A stretch of 12,411 nt of DNA from Candidatus Pacearchaeota archaeon (GCA_023228245.1 JALOBN010000065.1:1-12411); one strand, 5' to 3'. Counted from the first letter of the stretch, positions 7,921-12,411 are shown. Numbers and translations: made by a program. The notes: a model not told the origin generated them from the sequence alone.

Positions 7921-8052
7921 ATGCCAGATATGCCGGCGGAAATGCAAGTAAAAGTTTCGACTGTCTCCACCGGATGGCGATGGGCGGTCGTTGATTTCCT
8001 GATCATGTTTCTTGGTGTCTTCCTTGCCATTCAGGCCGCGAAGGTGATCTAA
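7921..8052 (+). CDS. 43-aa single-pass membrane peptide
   Basis: It starts immediately after the previous TAG and ends in TAATG, overlapping the next start. SD AAGGAG lies 9 nt upstream. Residues 21-40 (WAVVDFLIMFLGVFLAIQAA) form one clear transmembrane helix after a short soluble N-terminus. Size and position among other small membrane proteins suggest a holin-like, antiholin or spanin-like part of a lysis cassette, but no family is recognised. Confidence 0.6.
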   Translation: MPDMPAEMQVKVSTVSTGWRWAVVDFLIMFLGVFLAIQAAKVI

Positions 8053-8288
8053 TGAGTTCGTGCGATGCAAATACCCGTTTTCAGCTCACATTGGCTATGC
8101 TAGGTTCCGTGCTGCTAATCGCACTTGTGGCTATGATCCTGAGCGCGTTTGGCGTGCCAGTTCCTGAATTCGTGAGCGGCGTAATCCTGGCGAGCTTTGT
8201 GCTTATGCTGAAAGATGCCTATACTAGCTATTTCAAGGCGCGAGAAGAGATACAGACCGCTAAGATAGAGGCGGCCAAAATCCAATAA
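8052..8288 (+). CDS. two-helix holin-like membrane protein
   Basis: A 78-residue protein with two predicted membrane helices (about 11-33 and 38-56), a short turn (GVPVPEF) and a charged, helical C-terminal tail (KAREEIQTAKIEAAKIQ). This is the architecture of class II holins. The ATG overlaps the upstream TAA, and GGTGA is a few bases upstream. It directly precedes the metacaspase gene, the place an endolysin would usually have next to a holin. The role is inferred from topology and context only. Confidence 0.6.
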   Translation: MSSCDANTRFQLTLAMLGSVLLIALVAMILSAFGVPVPEFVSGVILASFVLMLKDAYTSYFKAREEIQTAKIEAAKIQ

Positions 8289-8300
8289 TTATTTTTTGCT
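8288..8300 (+). terminator. T-rich stretch, possible archaeal terminator
   Basis: The run ATTATTTTTTGC directly follows the holin-like stop codon in a 33-nt gap, the largest break in this packed gene run. Archaeal RNA polymerase can stop at T-rich tracts without a hairpin. The same AT-rich sequence could also serve as a promoter element for the metacaspase gene. Confidence 0.25.
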
Positions 8301-8321
8301 AATAATAATTTCGGAGGGAAC

Positions 8322-9134
8322 ATGAAAAAGCCACCCATCAAAAAAGGGACACCCCAAAAGCTTGCCGTCGTGGTGGGCAACGATGCCTATCCAACCGCGC
8401 CGCTGTCAGGATGTATCAATGATGCTAATGCGTTCAATGCCGTCATAGCGACAAGAGGATTCAATGATGCACAAGCAATGGCGGATACGCTCAAGCTGCG
8501 GGGCTTCACCAGTAATACGCTTCTGAATGCTACCAAAGCGCAGATATTGGCCGCTCTAAACGCGATGGTGAATAGTGCTGTCGCTGGCAATAATGACAAG
8601 TTTGTATTCTTCTTCTCGGGACACGGTTCGCAGGTTCGCGATGTCTCGGGTGATGAAGCCGATGGCTGGGATGAGGTCCTTTGCCCCATCGATTGGCCTC
8701 AGTACATTTCAGACGATGACCTGCGAAACATCTTTGGCCGCCTGCCATCAGATGCGACGCTGGATGTGTTTTTCGATTGCTGCCATTCGGGGACAGGAAC
8801 GCGCGACTTGAACCAGATCGGAACTATCCGGTCCCTGCCGCCCATCGTGGGCAAACGATCCAGAAAGGCGAATACTAAGGCAATCGTCCTTGTTCCGACG
8901 CTCAATCATATCCTTTGGGCAGGGTGCCGGGATGGTCAGACTTCAGCAGAACTCATCATAGGCGGGCAGGTCCGGGGCGCGTTCAGCTATTATCTCTGCA
9001 AGGCGCTTGGAGCAACGGGCACCCGATCTCAGATGATCAACTATGTCTGCACCAAAGTCGCTGCATTGGGATTATCACAGGTCCCGCAACTTGAGGCCAC
9101 CCAGGCCGAGGCATTGCAAGCACCATTCACCTGA
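8322..9134 (+). CDS. metacaspase (caspase-like cysteine protease, type I-like without prodomain)
   Basis: A 270-residue clan CD protease. The p20-like part has KLAVVVGNDAY (13-23) and the strand FVFFFSGHGSQ with catalytic His101. GDEADGWDEVLCPIDW (110-125) matches the metacaspase acidic, Ca-binding and S1-forming segment. DDDLRNIF follows, then VFFDCCHSG with catalytic Cys154 (Cys153 precedes it). The p10-like part includes ILWAGCRDGQTSAE (197-210) and GAFSYYLCKAL (219-229). All catalytic features are intact, so basic-residue (Arg/Lys) cleavage is expected from the family. SD GGAGG is 4 nt upstream. Neighbours are a holin-like gene and a coiled-coil/membrane-anchor gene. That suggests a role in lysis, host cell death or virion-protein processing; none is proven. 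Confidence 0.9.
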   Translation: MKKPPIKKGTPQKLAVVVGNDAYPTAPLSGCINDANAFNAVIATRGFNDAQAMADTLKLRGFTSNTLLNATKAQILAALNAMVNSAVAGNNDKFVFFFSGHGSQVRDVSGDEADGWDEVLCPIDWPQYISDDDLRNIFGRLPSDATLDVFFDCCHSGTGTRDLNQIGTIRSLPPIVGKRSRKANTKAIVLVPTLNHILWAGCRDGQTSAELIIGGQVRGAFSYYLCKALGATGTRSQMINYVCTKVAALGLSQVPQLEATQAEALQAPFT

Positions 9135-9140
9135 GGCATC

Positions 9141-9518
9141 ATGGATGGGGCGCAAGAATCCGGCGAGATCCTGCGGGCCATAGGATCTCTTGAGAAAGCG
9201 GTCGAAAAGCTTTCAGAGGACATGGGCAAGATATGCGATTTCAAAGATGAACTTCTGGCGACGCGACAAGAATTCAGCGATTACAAGGAAATTCGCAAGG
9301 GCCTGCCTGATCAAATCATATCCCTGACTTCTAGGATGGAAATCCAAGAGCGAGAGGCCAAGGATCGGACTGATAGAGTCGAGGCCCTTGAGAAGGAAGT
9401 CAAAACTCTGAAGCAGTGGGCAGATAAAGCATCAGGAGTTCAGCTATCTCTCAATGTGCTCATCCTGATAGTGGTTATTGCGTCTCCATTCATCATTTGG
9501 TGGCTGGGGGTCCGATGA
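9141..9518 (+). CDS. coiled-coil protein with C-terminal membrane anchor (XhlA-like)
   Basis: A 125-residue protein. Residues ~8-97 form a long charged coiled coil. Residues 103-123 (LSLNVLILIVVIASPFIIWWL) form one membrane helix, followed by VR. This layout matches hemolysin XhlA-type and related phage proteins that work with holins in lysis. SD TGAGG is 4 nt before the ATG, just after the metacaspase stop. The stop overlaps the next ATG (ATGATG). It may tether or localise the metacaspase at the membrane. Confidence 0.65.
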   Translation: MDGAQESGEILRAIGSLEKAVEKLSEDMGKICDFKDELLATRQEFSDYKEIRKGLPDQIISLTSRMEIQEREAKDRTDRVEALEKEVKTLKQWADKASGVQLSLNVLILIVVIASPFIIWWLGVR

Positions 9519-9625
9519 TGTGGGAATATGTTCTGGGGCTGGTGATATGCGCAATCGTCGCGGGCCTCATCACATGGGCATTGCTCACGAAACGGAGGCT
9601 GCATGGGATGCTTAAGTTTGGTTAG
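9515..9625 (+). CDS. 36-aa single-pass membrane peptide
   Basis: Translates as MMWEYVLGLVICAIVAGLIT, then WALLTKRRLHGMLKFG. There is one hydrophobic helix (about 5-24) and then a basic tail (KRRLH), implying a cytoplasmic C-terminus. It overlaps the XhlA-like stop and the next gene's start at 9603. The start could be 9515 or 9518; a G-rich run (GGGGG) lies upstream. Small holin-like or regulatory peptide; no family recognised. Confidence 0.5.
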   Translation: MMWEYVLGLVICAIVAGLITWALLTKRRLHGMLKFG

Positions 9626-9923
9626 CGCAATCATTTTGGCATGTTTGCCTGGTGCGGCGGATGAGTTCATAAATGAAGAACCGCCGCTCTATGTCGAAGG
9701 CGATCTATTAGATGTTTCAGAAGATGCCACTTCGCCTGTCATAGCCGAAGAAGAGAAGCCCTTAGTATTCCCCGAAGAGATGCCCGCCGCGGCCCAAATC
9801 ATCGTCGAAGCAAACGAAGATCTGAGCGATATCAATTTCACCGATATCAATTGGACGGAGTTCTATGCGGATTTCGCCCCAATTGAATTCAACATGACCG
9901 ACTATGATCACATGGCTGCGTAA
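9603..9923 (+). CDS. small acidic exported protein with three sequons
   Basis: A 106-residue protein. A short signal peptide (about 1-18, MGCLSLVSAIILACLPGA) is followed by a strongly acidic mature part. Three of its five Asn form N-x-T sequons close together (NFT N78, NWT N83, NMT N97). SD GGAGG (9594-9598) is 4 nt upstream, inside the preceding gene. Its 3' end overlaps the acetyltransferase start by 20 nt. The function is unknown. The motif cluster suggests it is glycosylated outside the cell. Confidence 0.6.
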   Translation: MGCLSLVSAIILACLPGAADEFINEEPPLYVEGDLLDVSEDATSPVIAEEEKPLVFPEEMPAAAQIIVEANEDLSDINFTDINWTEFYADFAPIEFNMTDYDHMAA

Positions 9924-10332
9924 ACTCGCTTGGTCCCTGCTCGGCATACCCACCCATTACGACCTCCGCATCCATCCGCTTGTGAGAGTCGATTATCCGG
10001 CCAATGTGCATAGGGGGCTAGGTGGCTGCATCGGGCAGGGTAGCTTTTTACAGGGCCCCGGCCATATCTGGATAGGAGATGATGTCTGGATAGGGCCGAA
10101 TGTGGGCCTCATCACGGCCAATCATGATTTTGGAGATCTATCCAGGGATGCGGAACCGAGAGACATCTGCATTGATGCACATTGCTGGATAGGGATGAAT
10201 GCGGTGATCCTTCCAGGAGTGCGTTTGGGCCCGCATACGGTGGTTGGTGCGGGGGCAATTGTGACACATAGCTATCCCGGGGGGCATTGTGTGATTGCGG
10301 GAAATCCGGCGAAGGTGATAAGAAAGGTTTGA
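9904..10332 (+). CDS. hexapeptide-repeat O-acetyltransferase
   Basis: A left-handed beta-helix acyltransferase of 142 residues, of the maltose/galactoside or sugar O-acetyltransferase (NodL/LacA/WbbJ-like) type. Hexapeptide repeats include GCIGQGSFL, IWIGDDVWIGPNV (55-67), CWIGMNAVILPGVRLGP (94-110) and TVVGAGAIV. The catalytic-type His is in TANHDF (His74), and the C-terminus has the usual GNPAKVIRKV. Such enzymes move acetyl from acetyl-CoA to sugars. The length is short for LacA/Maa but normal for lipo- or capsular-polysaccharide enzymes. The ATG at 9904 has no clear SD and relies on overlap with the previous gene. It may modify host surface glycans. Confidence 0.85.
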   Translation: MITWLRKLAWSLLGIPTHYDLRIHPLVRVDYPANVHRGLGGCIGQGSFLQGPGHIWIGDDVWIGPNVGLITANHDFGDLSRDAEPRDICIDAHCWIGMNAVILPGVRLGPHTVVGAGAIVTHSYPGGHCVIAGNPAKVIRKV

Positions 10333-10342
10333 AAAGAGGATG

Positions 10343-10358
10343 AGGCCCGCGCGGGCCT
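10343..10358. terminator. 16-bp perfect palindrome between convergent genes
   Basis: AGGCCCGCGCGGGCCT is fully self-complementary (8+8, no spacer). It lies 10 nt after the acetyltransferase stop, and the minus-strand operon's last TAG overlaps it. It could terminate or pause transcription from both sides. Archaeal terminators usually rely on T tracts, which are absent here, so the function is uncertain. It is also the last element of the hairpin array in this operon. Confidence 0.4.
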
Positions 10359-10560
10359 ATGCATCGCACATTTCAAAATGCCCATCTGCGGAGCATCCCG
10401 CGCCATCTTTGCGCGGGCAAACGCCCTCGTAATATCCCTCATCCTGATCTGGAACGAGAGATGCTTCTGAGTCAGGAAATGTGCATCCACATCCTGACCA
10501 ATGGATGCATCGCCCGATTTTTCCAGTTCGGTTCCTGTTATATTCTTCTTCGGTGGCCAT
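10357..10560 (-). CDS. 67-aa Cys-rich protein, third gene of minus operon
   Basis: Begins MATEEEYNRNRTGKIGR. Six cysteines (C18, C24, C26, C48, C56, C65) and two histidines (H20, H61) suggest metal binding. The ATG directly follows the TAG of the upstream gene (TAGATG). The SD GGAGGTG lies in a hairpin stem and the ATG in its loop (10552-10570), so translation is likely coupled to the preceding gene. Its TAG overlaps the 10343-10358 palindrome. Another minus-strand frame (10272-10604) is open here too, but lacks such coupling and runs into the acetyltransferase gene. No family recognised. Confidence 0.6.
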   Translation of the reverse strand: MATEEEYNRNRTGKIGRCIHWSGCGCTFPDSEASLVPDQDEGYYEGVCPRKDGAGCSADGHFEMCDA

Positions 10561-10570
10561 CTATGCCACC
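10552..10570 (-). promoter_or_regulatory. coupling hairpin at gene 2/gene 3 junction
   Basis: On the mRNA, GGUGGC pairs with GCCACC around the 7-nt loop AUAGAUG, which holds the UAG stop and AUG start. Part of the SD (GGGAGGUGG) is in the stem. A ribosome finishing gene 2 would melt it, a classic layout for translational coupling. Confidence 0.5.
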
Positions 10571-10737
10571 TCCCGCGCGGCCTTTCTCGCCCGTAATCCC
10601 TCATCGATCAGCTCCCTTCCCAAGGCAGCATCCGATATACCGCGATGAAGGGATTTTTCAGTATCGAACGTGGATTCCAAGTCTCCGCTTAAGCGGGCGG
10701 AGATGGAACGGCCCTCGTATTGCTTGGGGCGGGACAT
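10561..10737 (-). CDS. 58-aa ribbon-helix-helix-like regulator
   Basis: Too short to be noticed by many gene finders. It reads MSRPKQYEGRSISARLSGDL and continues ESTFDTEKSLHRGISDAALG, then RELIDEGLRARKAAREVA. The beta-strand SISARLS followed by two helices (DLESTFDTEKSLHRG and ISDAALGRELIDEGLRARKA) matches the small ribbon-helix-helix (CopG/Arc/MetJ-type) fold used by repressors and antitoxins. The ATG follows the upstream TGA directly (TGAATG) inside a hairpin loop. It may repress its own operon through the palindrome at 11254-11269; this is inference. The fold call is by pattern only. Confidence 0.6.
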   Translation of the reverse strand: MSRPKQYEGRSISARLSGDLESTFDTEKSLHRGISDAALGRELIDEGLRARKAAREVA

Positions 10738-10748
10738 TCAGACCGCCC
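10727..10748 (-). promoter_or_regulatory. coupling hairpin at gene 1/gene 2 junction
   Basis: On the mRNA, GGGCGG pairs with CCGCCC around the 10-nt loop UCUGAAUGUC, which holds the UGA stop and the AUG start of the ribbon-helix-helix gene. The likely SD (GAGGG) overlaps the 5' stem arm, so free initiation would be blocked until the upstream ribosome arrives. It mirrors the hairpin at the next junction. Confidence 0.5.
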
Positions 10749-11238
10749 TCTGGATGTGGCCGTCTTCTAGCACAAAACCTATGAATTCGATCCGCTCTCC
10801 CGGCACACCTTCGAAGAAGGGTACCCATGCATGGGTACGCGAATTGTGCTCTCCGACCACGTCCTGCAACAGGACGTATTTTCGCATATCCCCGGAAATC
10901 CTTCCGGGCTCGCGTTTGACCTCTCCGTCATAGATCGCCGAGAACTTCTCGGCGGGCCAAACATATACCATCAGATGTCCGGCCATGTCTGGTTCTGGGC
11001 CTTCATATACTACCTCTTGCCCGACTTCGGGCATGGCGTCATACGGCCAGCCTCGGACCTTATCTGGACCGAAATTGAACCGGGTATCCCGGCATTTCAG
11101 CACGGGATGATTATATGGATATTCGAAGACCTGCTTGGTCTTCACGAACTCGCCGTTTTCGCAAACGGTGGCTACATACTCGATCTTCATCATTCCATCC
11201 TCGACGCCGAGGAATTTTCCGGTATTCTTGTTTGTCAT
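10738..11238 (-). CDS. 166-aa protein of unknown function, first gene of minus operon
   Basis: Begins MTNKNTGKFLGVEDGMMKIE. A soluble, beta-rich, acidic protein with several aromatic residues (FEYPYNHPVLKC; VRGWPYDAMPEVGQEVVYEG; LMVYVWPAEKF; HAWVPFFEGVPGERIEFIGF). No signal peptide, membrane helix or known motif is seen. A GTGA-type SD (GGAAGTGA) and a TATA-like box lie upstream, with a palindrome between. The stop is fused to the next gene's ATG. The plus strand is also open over most of this span, partly because the DNA is rich in palindromes. I prefer the minus strand for the promoter, SD and coupling. Candidate early or control gene. Confidence 0.65.
   Translation of the reverse strand: MTNKNTGKFLGVEDGMMKIEYVATVCENGEFVKTKQVFEYPYNHPVLKCRDTRFNFGPDKVRGWPYDAMPEVGQEVVYEGPEPDMAGHLMVYVWPAEKFSAIYDGEVKREPGRISGDMRKYVLLQDVVGEHNSRTHAWVPFFEGVPGERIEFIGFVLEDGHIQRAV
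10821..10838. repeat. 18-bp perfect palindrome inside coding sequence
   Basis: GTACCCATGCATGGGTAC is fully self-complementary. It is flanked by further pairing arms (GCACA/TGTGC and TTCG/CGAA), giving an interrupted stem from 10803 to 10849 with 18 paired positions. It could be a protein-binding site, a cruciform or a strong mRNA hairpin. Confidence 0.6.
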
Positions 11239-11253
11239 CTCAGTTCACTTCCA

Positions 11254-11269
11254 ATACCTACATAGGTAT
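11254..11269. promoter_or_regulatory. operator-like palindrome in divergent promoter
   Basis: ATACCTA-CA-TAGGTAT has perfect 7-bp arms. It lies between the TATA-like box and the expected start of the minus-strand operon, so a bound dimer would block that promoter and perhaps the divergent one. A dimeric ribbon-helix-helix protein, such as the one encoded in the operon, typically binds this kind of site. Confidence 0.5.
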
Positions 11270-11273
11270 GCCA

Positions 11274-11297
11274 AGTATATATGTATTTCGGTATAAC
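11274..11297. promoter_or_regulatory. divergent TATA-box region
   Basis: AGTATATATGTATTT contains TATA-like boxes readable on both strands, and GGTATAAC (11290-11297) is a second one for the plus strand. On the minus strand, transcription would start near 11253, leaving a leader of about 15 nt. On the plus strand it would start near 11305, just before the SD of the gene at 11319. If GGTATAAC is used, that gene could be leaderless. Confidence 0.4.
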
Positions 11298-11318
11298 ACC
11301 CGTTTCGCGAGGATTCCA

Positions 11319-11468
11319 ATGACCAACGCATTCATCCAATGTCAAGGCCACATGTATCCTGCCATCGATTCCTATTGCAAGATATGTCGCGAGAAAGAGA
11401 GGATAGCAAGAATCGCAAGCAGTGATCATATTGGTGAAAGCAACAAATTGATAGTCACCAACCAGTGA
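11319..11468 (+). CDS. 49-aa zinc-finger-like protein
   Basis: MTNAFIQCQGHMYPAIDSYC and on, ending LIVTNQ. C8-x2-H11 and C20-x2-C23 form a plausible single zinc site near the N-terminus, followed by a basic/acidic helix (REKERIARIASS). A weak SD (CGAGG, 11308-11312) precedes ATG 11319. The frame is open further upstream, but that part is antisense to the minus operon. Its transcription diverges from the operon across the palindromic operator, the layout of a regulatory switch. Inverted repeats TTGGTGA/TCACCAA (11431-11461) and GTCAC/GTGAC (11454-11469) lie at its 3' end. Confidence 0.55.
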   Translation: MTNAFIQCQGHMYPAIDSYCKICREKERIARIASSDHIGESNKLIVTNQ

Positions 11469-11558
11469 CAAGGTACTACAAGTAAGACGGTCAGATCATG
11501 GTTTAAGCGGCATGTCGATGGGCGGCATGGCCTCTTTCTCCATGATGTAGGTGAAAGC

Positions 11559-12314
11559 ATGTCAAATCCATTACCAGATTGCGTATTTGCCAGTTCAAAC
11601 ACCGATGGCATAGCCGATCTAATGCCTGATATGCAAGGCGACTTCCTGGATTACCCGCTCGTGTACGGTTCAGTCAAGCGCGATGGTGATTACAGAGGCA
11701 AAACGATCTGGTTTGAAACTGATGATTCGCGGTTCAATGCACTCGGGAATGCCGTCCTCTATGGAGACGTCTATTGGAAATTATGGGAAAGGCCCGATCG
11801 TGTTTGGAAGTCGGGCGCTCCCTCGTTTGTCGAGGTCAATTTCTCCACATCAAATGCTCAACCGAGATGGAGAGCACTTGAGCAGATAGGCAAGAAGCGG
11901 CACCTCTCGCGCTACTGGCAAGAAAGAGGCATGAGATGTTGGGTAGATCTCAATGTCGCGCCGCGCTGGTGGGAGGAGAATCTTCTCGGTGTTCCGCTTG
12001 GCTGGAAAGCCTATGCGACCAGAGTGCACAAAAATGATTCATTGCAAACGATTGCTGATCAAGCATCTTTGGCCGAGTCTCATGCGGGTACAGACCAGAT
12101 CAAGTTCGCTGTCTGGGGCCATAGGAAGGATATAGAGGCGCTTTGTCAGAGGCAAGGCTGGATCTATGTAAGCGAGCAAAAAGAAATTTGGTCTAAGCGC
12201 GATGCAAGCAAAGCGATAAAGAAAGAATCGCTGCAAGCGGAAAATCAAATAATGATTGAAGATATTAAGCCACGAAAGATTACAGGTACTTTGGAGGATT
12301 GGATTCATGCCTAA
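11559..12314 (+). CDS. DUF4417-like protein
   Basis: A soluble protein of 251 residues. Residues ~48-200 match the general DUF4417 pattern. There is an early DDSRFNAL segment, then PSFVEVNFS, RHLSRYWQERGMRCWVDLNVAP (about 114-135), GVPLGWKAYATRVH, and a late 'IKFAVWGHRKDIEALCQRQGWIYV' type strand-helix-strand. DUF4417 is common in phages and mobile elements and its biochemical role is unknown. SD GGTGA lies 5 nt before the ATG. The C-terminal tail is charged. Its stop overlaps the start of a Gly-rich gene by 8 nt, implying co-expression. Confidence 0.7.
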   Translation: MSNPLPDCVFASSNTDGIADLMPDMQGDFLDYPLVYGSVKRDGDYRGKTIWFETDDSRFNALGNAVLYGDVYWKLWERPDRVWKSGAPSFVEVNFSTSNAQPRWRALEQIGKKRHLSRYWQERGMRCWVDLNVAPRWWEENLLGVPLGWKAYATRVHKNDSLQTIADQASLAESHAGTDQIKFAVWGHRKDIEALCQRQGWIYVSEQKEIWSKRDASKAIKKESLQAENQIMIEDIKPRKITGTLEDWIHA

Positions 12315-12411
12315 GAGTTCTGGCGGAGGGGGGAATGGCGGGCGATCTGGTGGTGGAGTCGGATCAGGTGATGCGTCGGAACAATTGATGAGCAACCTCA
12401 AAAGCGGAAAG
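12307..12411 (+). CDS. Gly-rich protein, 5' end only
   Basis: The first 35 codons of a gene cut by the window edge: MPKSSGGGGNGGRSGGGVGS then GDASEQLMSNLKSGK. GGAGG (12293-12297) lies 9 nt upstream and the start overlaps the DUF4417-like stop. Gly/Ser-rich, disordered starts like this occur on some phage head-associated or polyvalent proteins encoded beside DUF4417 genes; that link is from memory and weak. The main domain lies outside the window. Confidence 0.6.
   Translation, partial: MPKSSGGGGNGGRSGGGVGSGDASEQLMSNLKSGK

Larger units (their letters stand above)
10343..11269 (-). repeat. dense array of short perfect inverted repeats across the minus-strand operon
   Basis: Perfect inverted repeats (arm/loop): 10343-10358 (8/0), 10397-10417 (7/7), 10552-10570 (6/7), 10682-10703 (7/8), 10727-10748 (6/10), 10821-10838 (9/0), 10859-10877 (8/3), 10891-10908 (7/4), 10936-10954 (9/1), 11018-11033 (7/2), 11080-11092 (5/3), 11125-11143 (7/5), 11153-11168 (6/4), 11198-11213 (6/4), 11254-11269 (7/2). 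Bulged stems lie at 10471-10498 (7+4 bp), 10803-10849 and 11071-11098. The arms differ from site to site, so this is not a single repeat family. Most lie inside coding sequence. I saw no similar density elsewhere in the window by eye. Confidence 0.75.

Noticed and set aside
7552..8070. Minus-strand open frame of 172 codons
   Set aside because: It lies opposite four overlapping forward genes that have SDs and signal or membrane segments.
1676..10563. TAG codons read as pyrrolysine
   Set aside because: Seven genes end in TAG, but most are followed at once by another gene's SD or start, and read-through would not extend known domains. TAG behaves as a normal stop.
10272..10604. Alternative minus-strand frame of 110 codons
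   Set aside because: It overlaps the acetyltransferase gene antisense and starts inside the RHH-like gene without coupling. The Cys-rich frame at 10357-10560 fits the operon better.
10359..10784. Plus-strand open frame of 141 codons over the minus-strand small genes
   Set aside because: Arg/Pro/His-rich, shadow-like composition and no SD. It runs opposite two coupled minus-strand genes with tight stop/start junctions.
10831..11265. Plus-strand open frame of 144 codons opposite the minus-strand gene
   Set aside because: It has no good SD. The minus strand has promoter, SD, operator and coupled genes, and palindrome-rich DNA tends to stay open on both strands. A real overlapping gene cannot be fully excluded.
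11512..11550. 12-codon Met-rich leader peptide (MSMGGMASFSMM) before the DUF4417-like gene
   Set aside because: It has no SD of its own and is too short to judge; its stop merely overlaps the next gene's SD.

Overview
The window reads as part of the genome of a tailed (HK97-fold) virus or provirus. The host is most likely an archaeon, plausibly a methanogen of the Methanosarcina/Methanothrix kind. This rests on Shine-Dalgarno sites of the GGTGA/GGAGG type before most genes, a TATA-like promoter box (TATAAATA), frequent AGG/AGA arginine and ATA isoleucine codons, and exported proteins crowded with N-glycosylation sequons. No rRNA, tRNA, CRISPR or integrase is visible, so host assignment is inference.

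Layout. (1) 22-3507: head module with scaffold-like protein, SU10/DUF5309-type major capsid protein, an exported sequon-rich beta-repeat protein, a small lysine-rich protein and a gp6-like head-tail connector. (2) 3508-4345: a free-standing HNH endonuclease with NUMOD3 motifs, inserted in the structural operon. (3) 4333-6772: a stopper-like protein, a fibre-like Ala-rich protein and a LamG+SGNH esterase, probably displayed on the virion. (4) 6918-9923: a zinc-ribbon protein and a run of tiny, overlapping genes. These include several membrane peptides, a complete metacaspase, a coiled-coil/tail-anchor (XhlA-like) protein and two small exported proteins, together a candidate lysis or host-takeover cassette. 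(5) 9904-10332: a hexapeptide-repeat O-acetyltransferase. (6) 10357-11238, minus strand: a three-gene, translationally coupled operon (unknown protein, ribbon-helix-helix-like regulator, Cys-rich protein). It diverges from a small zinc-finger gene at 11319 across a palindromic operator-like site. (7) 11559-12411: a DUF4417-like protein and the start of a Gly-rich protein.

The most unusual feature is the minus-strand operon. From the promoter to past the last stop codon it is studded with short perfect inverted repeats. At least ten have 7-9 bp arms and loops of 0-8 nt in about 930 bp, where roughly 0.5 would be expected by chance. At both internal gene junctions the stop and start codons lie in a hairpin loop and the ribosome-binding site is in the stem. 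The second point of interest is a viral metacaspase placed among holin-like genes where an endolysin would usually be found. No tape-measure, tail-tube or endolysin gene is recognisable in the window.
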